From: Fulvia fulva
Lineage: Eukaryota > Ascomycota > Dothideomycetes > Mycosphaerellales > Mycosphaerellaceae
Length of the DNA: 64,000 nucleotides
Direction: 5' to 3'
Assembly: GCF_020509005.1 (NCBI RefSeq)
Contig: NC_063019.1
Span: 3,162,001-3,226,000 of the forward strand
Both the position numbers and the translations under genes were made by a program. This document shows positions 61,601 to 64,000 of this stretch, piece after piece. The notes under the pieces are model-generated. The model had not been told where the DNA came from and made no database searches. It worked only from the letters and a program-made list of their open reading frames with translations. The number at the start of each line of letters is the position of its first letter. The stretch's first letter is position 1.

Positions 61601-62853
61601 GTCGACAAGTATTCCTCCGGGTCCAACACCGGCACTGTCCAGTTCACAGCCGCAAGCAGGATGCCTTCGTCATCATTTGTGTTCGCAAGTATTGCGCGCG
61701 GTAATCCTGCTGGATCGCTGTAGGAGTGTTGTCATCCCTCGAGAATCCGGAGTCTGCAAATCCGGATGCTGCGATCGTTTAACATCCTCGAGGGCATGGC
61801 TGACTGTAAGTAATACATACGGCCGCCGGTGACGACTCATCAGCCTTTGTACAGCTGCAGCAAGGAGCGACAGCCTCCGAACGTGCGGACGCCGAGGACT
61901 GCATCCGATCGCCAAACAAGCTCGGCGGACGTTCTTGGTACCTGTGGTCGTGGCCGGAAGAGTCCTGAGTAAGCCTACTGCTTTGAATAGCGCACCGAGC
62001 ACAAGCATAGTTTCCTATAGCAGCCGAAATAGCAGCAGCCTCGGTCGTGCAGTCTTATTACCGCTGACCAAAGGCGCAAACGCACGCAAGTCTCGGCCGT
62101 GGCATGTCAGCAGCAGCGCGTGGTGTGCGAAATGCGACGTGACCATCTATGATGCGGTCAACTGGTACGTAGACGCGTGAGGCAGTATGTCGCTCAAACC
62201 TGCCTAGTGAACAAACAACAAACACCGCCCACAGGATCGCCTCCTCCATCCAAAGGCGGTGACTCACCGGCCGAACAATACGCAGAACGACAGGAAGAAG
62301 GTCGGACAACGCGCCAAACCTTCAAGCATGAGATCACAGATGGAGCTCGGTAAAGGGTCTTCATGTAGCACCCATGCCTAATAAACTCCCCAGATGCCGC
62401 TCGTCGGAAGTGCTGACTGGACACGACCGGCCGGTGGAAAGGGCTGTCTGCACCGCTCGGTTTGACCGCAAAACTTACTCGGACGTACTATGGGTGGGCA
62501 GGCGTGGGACATTATCCCAGTTCTCGGCTGAGGGCGTTGCAAGTCATTTCTGCTATATCATATACCGCTCTGTCGCAGATCTCCGTGTTCCAGTTCCGCA
62601 ATGTTTGCAATACAACAAGTAACATCTGACCGACCACATCACACGGCTTTGTCGTTTGTTGCCCATCACCTGCATCTTGGCTCAGCGTGACAAACACTGG
62701 CGTCGAATTACATTATCTAGCAGTCATCGCCAAACATTGTTGGCTACGAGACTGCTTGCCACCATTCTCTCTACGAAACTTTCAGACGCGTCGCTTTCGC
62801 CTCTTTTGGCCGAAATATACCGCGTCCACGACCCGACACGAGACGAAACGCAA
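58663..62853. other. Gene-poor 4.2-kb region
   Basis: I found no convincing gene. Many overlapping 60-130-codon frames exist on both strands. The most protein-like is 60,821-61,210 (+), listed separately. Others (59,506-59,781 +, 60,718-61,098 +, 61,438-61,647 -) lack domains, introns or conserved features. Composition is normal, not RIP-mutated, so degraded genes or untranslated/noncoding transcripts are possible. Confidence 0.5.
60821..61210 (+). CDS. Possible small hypothetical protein
   Basis: An ATG-initiated frame of 129 codons in an otherwise gene-poor stretch. The sequence is mixed globular (Ser/Ala/His-rich, no signal peptide, no membrane segment) and resembles nothing I recognise. 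An overlapping minus-strand frame of 94 codons (60,941-61,225) competes with it. Annotated only as a candidate. Confidence 0.25.
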   Translation: MSTSRCISFPKDVGLAYKQLSSIHAASSQYFIVLNPDSEDSPATSGENGEVTAVCHFHVQYQPVACGRRLTFPRVALHMQKLASSVQGPLRFDCLHERRPDRVFTTALAISAIADMGYEFCHADHSIMV

Positions 62854-63270
62854 ATGTCTTTCTCTTCGACGTCAAGTCGGACTTCCACTTCCACAACACC
62901 ACCAATGCACTCACCCGCGACACAACCAATGAGCATCTCATCGACGTGCTCGTCTCCGCGAAGCAGCTTCAGTTCTTCACGAACGTCGAATCCATACTCA
63001 TCAGTTGCGTACCCAAGCTGGTCGCAAGGATCAGCACTGCGAAAGGCAACATCTGGCACTGCCAGCTCGTACGTGAGCGACGAGGACCTCTATGGCGACG
63101 ATGGCGAACATTACTTGAGCGAGCCACCGCCACCACCACGATCTGCCGAGCGCTGGATGGCTCAGCCACTGTTGCCACCGTGCTATGCCAAGCCACGTCA
63201 GTCGAGCAGCGGTGCCAGCACATCGTCCAAGAAGAAGCGGCGGAGTGGTTCCCAGAAGCCAAAGGAGTGA
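62854..63270 (+). CDS. Ser-rich basic-tailed hypothetical protein
   Basis: 138 residues from the ATG at 62,854 (ACGCAA context). The frame extends 66 codons further upstream to 62,656, but that part is less likely coding. It has a Ser/Thr-rich disordered N-half, then ASSYVSDEDLYGDDGEHY, a proline run (SEPPPPPRSAE), MAQPLLPP and a basic C-terminus (SSKKKRRSGSQKPKE) that resembles a nuclear localisation signal. Small proteins with a YVSDEDL core are, from memory, conserved in dothideomycetes but uncharacterised. Confidence 0.65.
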   Translation: MSFSSTSSRTSTSTTPPMHSPATQPMSISSTCSSPRSSFSSSRTSNPYSSVAYPSWSQGSALRKATSGTASSYVSDEDLYGDDGEHYLSEPPPPPRSAERWMAQPLLPPCYAKPRQSSSGASTSSKKKRRSGSQKPKE

Positions 63271-64000
63271 GTGGGAAGCCGGTTGGTTGTGAGGTCGACG
63301 TGGAGTCGACAGGATATTGTTATCATTGCATTGGATGTTTGGAAGCATCATTATGCATACGAAGCCCGACTATCAGCATGATGAGTACCAGCCAGAAGGT
63401 ACTCATACCTTTGCGACATTCGCAATGTCGCTTGCCAGCCGTGACATCAACCTTGGCCGAAGGAGTTCTCCACGGTATCTCCAGGTTCGCCTCGACACTC
63501 GAGACGGCTGTCATCCAATATGCACATAGTGGCCAAGATTGGGCGGCGACATGAAGCACAAGCCACATCAACCACGCCTCATGGTTGACGTGCGTTGCCG
63601 TCACCGCTCCGTATTTCCAGCATAGACCCACGCACTTTGGACGTGATCAGCATGAAGGGGCATCGGGTCGTTCGAGGACCAGGGTGGGATATGGCCGCAT
63701 TATAGGTCGCAGGCGGATAACGGAAGGCGCGAGACGCACCTGATTCCGGCCGTGCATGAGGACGCGAAGAGTTAATCAGCACGACTCGCACACGCTCCAG
63801 CATGGTGATGAAGTAATGGTAGCGACACGAATACTTCGGCCACGGCGCGAAACAGGAACACATTGTTCGCCAGGAAAGGAAGTGTAAAGATGACTGCCGA
63901 TGGCAAGTGCAGATCCCGAAGCGTGCTGGCACATGGGCGCTAAGAAAGTGCGATTGATTGGTTGTACTCGCGCCACTGAGCAGAGTCGAGATGAGGTTAT
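63271..64000. other. Right-edge intergenic sequence
   Basis: No recognisable gene. Overlapping short frames on both strands only. The window ends before any further feature is clear. Confidence 0.4.

Overview
The window looks like nuclear DNA of a filamentous ascomycete, most likely a dothideomycete close to the Mycosphaerellales. That placement is inferred from short (about 45-70 bp) GT-AG introns, many single-exon genes, typical fungal families (PTH11/rhodopsin-like receptor, fungal protoglobin, DUF2278, BTB singletons) and a transposon block carrying the signature of repeat-induced point mutation (RIP).

Layout. Bases 1 to about 18,100 are a transposon graveyard. TpA and TAG/TAA stops are extremely dense, CpA/TpG are scarce and CpG is retained. 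Recognisable remains are a Ty1/Copia retrotransposon (+, about 640-5,400), two Tad1-like LINEs in divergent orientation (- strand about 5,420-10,400; + strand about 11,500-16,430) and an internally deleted Fot1/pogo DNA transposon with 74-bp terminal inverted repeats (16,591-17,733). At about 18,100 the composition switches within roughly 100 bp to ordinary genic DNA, which runs to the end of the window.

Genic part, left to right: UDP-glucose 6-dehydrogenase (-) divergent from a nucleotide-sugar-type transporter (+); a type II membrane glycosyltransferase-like protein; a small secreted four-cysteine protein; two tandem relatives of an uncharacterised fungal family, both broken; a hydrophilin; GMP synthase; an F-box-like protein; a rhodopsin-like 7TM protein convergent with a membrane-protein gene carrying an in-frame TAG; a SUMO-motif-rich nuclear protein; a DUF2278 protein; a protein with a likely mitochondrial presequence; an extended SDR reductase; a protoglobin interrupted by TAG at a conserved tryptophan; a DUR3-like symporter; a GH13 alpha-glucosidase; a DHCR24-like FAD oxidoreductase; two tandem BTB proteins; a METTL4-type adenine methyltransferase; a LEU5-like mitochondrial CoA carrier; and near the right end a Ser-rich basic protein. 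The last 5 kb are otherwise gene-poor.

How they fit together. Most are unrelated housekeeping or accessory genes rather than one cluster. The one pair with an obvious biochemical link is UDP-glucose dehydrogenase with the adjacent DMT/TPT transporter. The most unusual features are four genes (about 26.7, 27.3, 36.5 and 43.9 kb) with premature stops in otherwise long open, conserved frames, the duplicated inverted repeats of the pogo relic, and 3'-end sequence shared by the two LINEs. I saw no CRISPR array, tRNA, rRNA or telomere repeat. Exon boundaries are hand-read and have not been computationally checked.
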